A stretch of DNA of 6,558 nt from REEB481 sp044360435 (GTDB lineage Bacteria > Bacteroidota > Bacteroidia > NS11-12g > UBA955). Both the position numbers and the translations under genes were made by a program. The stretch lies in contig JBIKKI010000126.1 in the NCBI GenBank assembly GCA_044360435.1, positions 1-6,558 of the forward strand, written 5' to 3'. The notes under the pieces were generated by a model. The model ran no database searches. It was not told where the DNA came from and saw only the letters and a program-made list of their open reading frames with translations. Below are positions 5,874 to 6,558 of this stretch, piece by piece (positions within the stretch are counted from its first letter, which is position 1; every line of letters starts with the position of its first letter).

Positions 5874-6558
5874 TCAGGCTTTATTCAGTAAGGGTGTATG
5901 TTCCGGAATAGGCTCGAAGTATTTGTTGGCCGAGATAACACTGTGCCGGTCAATTTTCCTTGGGCCTTCAATGGTCCAGTCAGACATGCTTTTCTTTTCA
6001 AATCGGCAGGTGTTGCAGATGAACTCTTTCACTTCTCCATGTTCATCTTTTCGCGCCGTTACGCGGTAGATTTCGTCGCCAACATTCCAAAGCACCGCTT
6101 TGCCGCAGCATTTGTCGCACGACCTGTGGGCATCCAGTGGTTTGGTGTACCATACGCGACTTTTGAACCTGAAGGTTCTATCTGTAAGCGCTCCTACAGG
6201 ACAAACGTCGATTACGTTTCCGCTGAAATCGTTGTCTATGGCTTGTTCAATATACGTGCTGATTTCAGCAGCATCGCCGCGCTTCATCACCCCGTGAACA
6301 CGTTTGCCTGTAATTTGATCAGCCGTGTACACACAGCGATAACACAGGATGCAGCGGGTCATGTGCAATTTGATGTATGGCCCGATGTCGATCTTGTCGA
6401 AGGTGCGCCGTTCAAATTCATAACGGGTTTGGGCTGCTCCGTGGTCAAATGCCAGATCCTGAAGGTGACATTCACCCGCCTGATCGCAAATGGGGCAATC
6501 CAGCGGATGATTGATGAGCAGAAATTCCACAACTCCTTTTCTGGCTTCCAATGTTCTT
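5874..6558 (-). CDS. nuoG: NADH-quinone oxidoreductase subunit G, short form lacking the molybdopterin-like domain (5' end outside window)
   Basis: The 3' part of nuoG; the frame stays open to the window edge and the N-terminal 2Fe-2S (N1b) domain is not seen. Counting the Leu encoded by TTG at 6551-6549 as residue 1, His15, Cys19, Cys22 and Cys28 (HPLDCPICDQAGEC) are the His-Cys3 ligands of cluster N3. Cys67, Cys70, Cys73 (CILCYRC) and Cys117 (VCPVGAL) are those of cluster N4. Two later cysteine groups, Cys145/148/149 (CDKCC) and Cys179/182 (CNTC), lie where larger NuoG proteins have the N7 site. The protein then ends within about 45 residues, at TGA 5876-5874. It thus lacks the large molybdopterin-oxidoreductase-like domain of E. 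coli NuoG. A clean stop, conserved tail (GPRKIDRHSV) and immediate nuoH start argue that this is a natural short form, as I recall for Flavobacteriia, not a truncation. Role: electron transfer from NuoE/NuoF towards NuoI. Confidence 0.95.
   Translation of the reverse strand, partial: RTLEARKGVVEFLLINHPLDCPICDQAGECHLQDLAFDHGAAQTRYEFERRTFDKIDIGPYIKLHMTRCILCYRCVYTADQITGKRVHGVMKRGDAAEISTYIEQAIDNDFSGNVIDVCPVGALTDRTFRFKSRVWYTKPLDAHRSCDKCCGKAVLWNVGDEIYRVTARKDEHGEVKEFICNTCRFEKKSMSDWTIEGPRKIDRHSVISANKYFEPIPEHTPLLNKA

Larger units (their letters stand above)
1..6558 (-). other. nuo operon (complex I), distal segment nuoG to nuoN
   Basis: Eight genes run in the same direction in the canonical bacterial order G-H-I-J-K-L-M-N. 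Junctions, from upstream to downstream, are: G/H 1 spacer base; H/I 9 bases (to the first ATG); I/J 4-base overlap; J/K 4-base overlap; K/L 4 bases; L/M 4 bases; M/N 6 bases. No junction has room for a promoter or a hairpin terminator, so a single polycistronic mRNA starting upstream of the window is inferred. No accessory gene is inserted. The operon presumably continues beyond both edges, with nuoA to nuoF upstream and the rest of nuoN downstream; that extension is inferred from the family, not seen. Confidence 0.95.

Noticed and set aside
6549..6551. TTG as a possible start of nuoG
   Set aside because: The frame stays open to the window edge and the residues around it (RTLEARKGVVEF) match the interior of NuoG just before the N3 cluster motif. 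It is an internal leucine codon.
1..6558. A novel system, mobile element, CRISPR array or genomic island
   Set aside because: All but a few spacer bases are accounted for by conserved complex I genes in canonical order. There are no repeats, integrase, transposase or composition shift that I can see by eye.

Overview
The window is the distal part of a single respiratory operon, nuo, encoding NADH:quinone oxidoreductase (complex I, NDH-1). All genes lie on the minus strand, so transcription runs from high to low coordinates. The order is nuoG (3' part only) - nuoH - nuoI - nuoJ - nuoK - nuoL - nuoM - nuoN (first 31 codons only). Six genes are complete and both ends are cut by the window edges. 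I see no RNA gene, mobile element, CRISPR array, promoter or terminator, and no gene-free stretch longer than 9 bases.

Organism: the proteins point to Bacteroidota, probably a flavobacterium-like aerobe. The clearest sign is NuoG. It stops soon after its iron-sulfur domain instead of continuing into the roughly 900-residue form with a molybdopterin-oxidoreductase-like domain found in E. coli. I recall this short form as typical of Flavobacteriia, and the NuoG, NuoH and NuoI sequences resemble the flavobacterial proteins I remember. Most starts also lack a Shine-Dalgarno sequence, as is common in that phylum. Genus or species cannot be set from this window.

How the genes work together: NuoG carries iron-sulfur clusters of the peripheral arm that pass electrons from the NADH side. 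NuoI carries the two 4Fe-4S clusters leading to the quinone. NuoH forms the membrane part of the quinone pocket. NuoJ and NuoK connect that pocket to the three antiporter-like proton-pumping subunits NuoL, NuoM and NuoN. A NuoG with its N3 and N4 cluster ligands implies an NADH-oxidising complex with nuoE and nuoF, presumably upstream of the window. This differs from the 11-subunit complexes that lack NuoE, NuoF and NuoG.

The genes are very tightly packed. The I/J and J/K junctions are stop-start overlaps built on an ATGATG hexamer that contains the TGA stop. The other junctions have 1 to 9 spacer bases. Points worth a second look are the short NuoG with a modified cysteine site at its end, the forced TTG start of nuoM, the strong Shine-Dalgarno sequence before nuoK, and the paired ATG codons at three consecutive genes. 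I found no new system: this is an ordinary core metabolic operon, and the interest scores reflect that.
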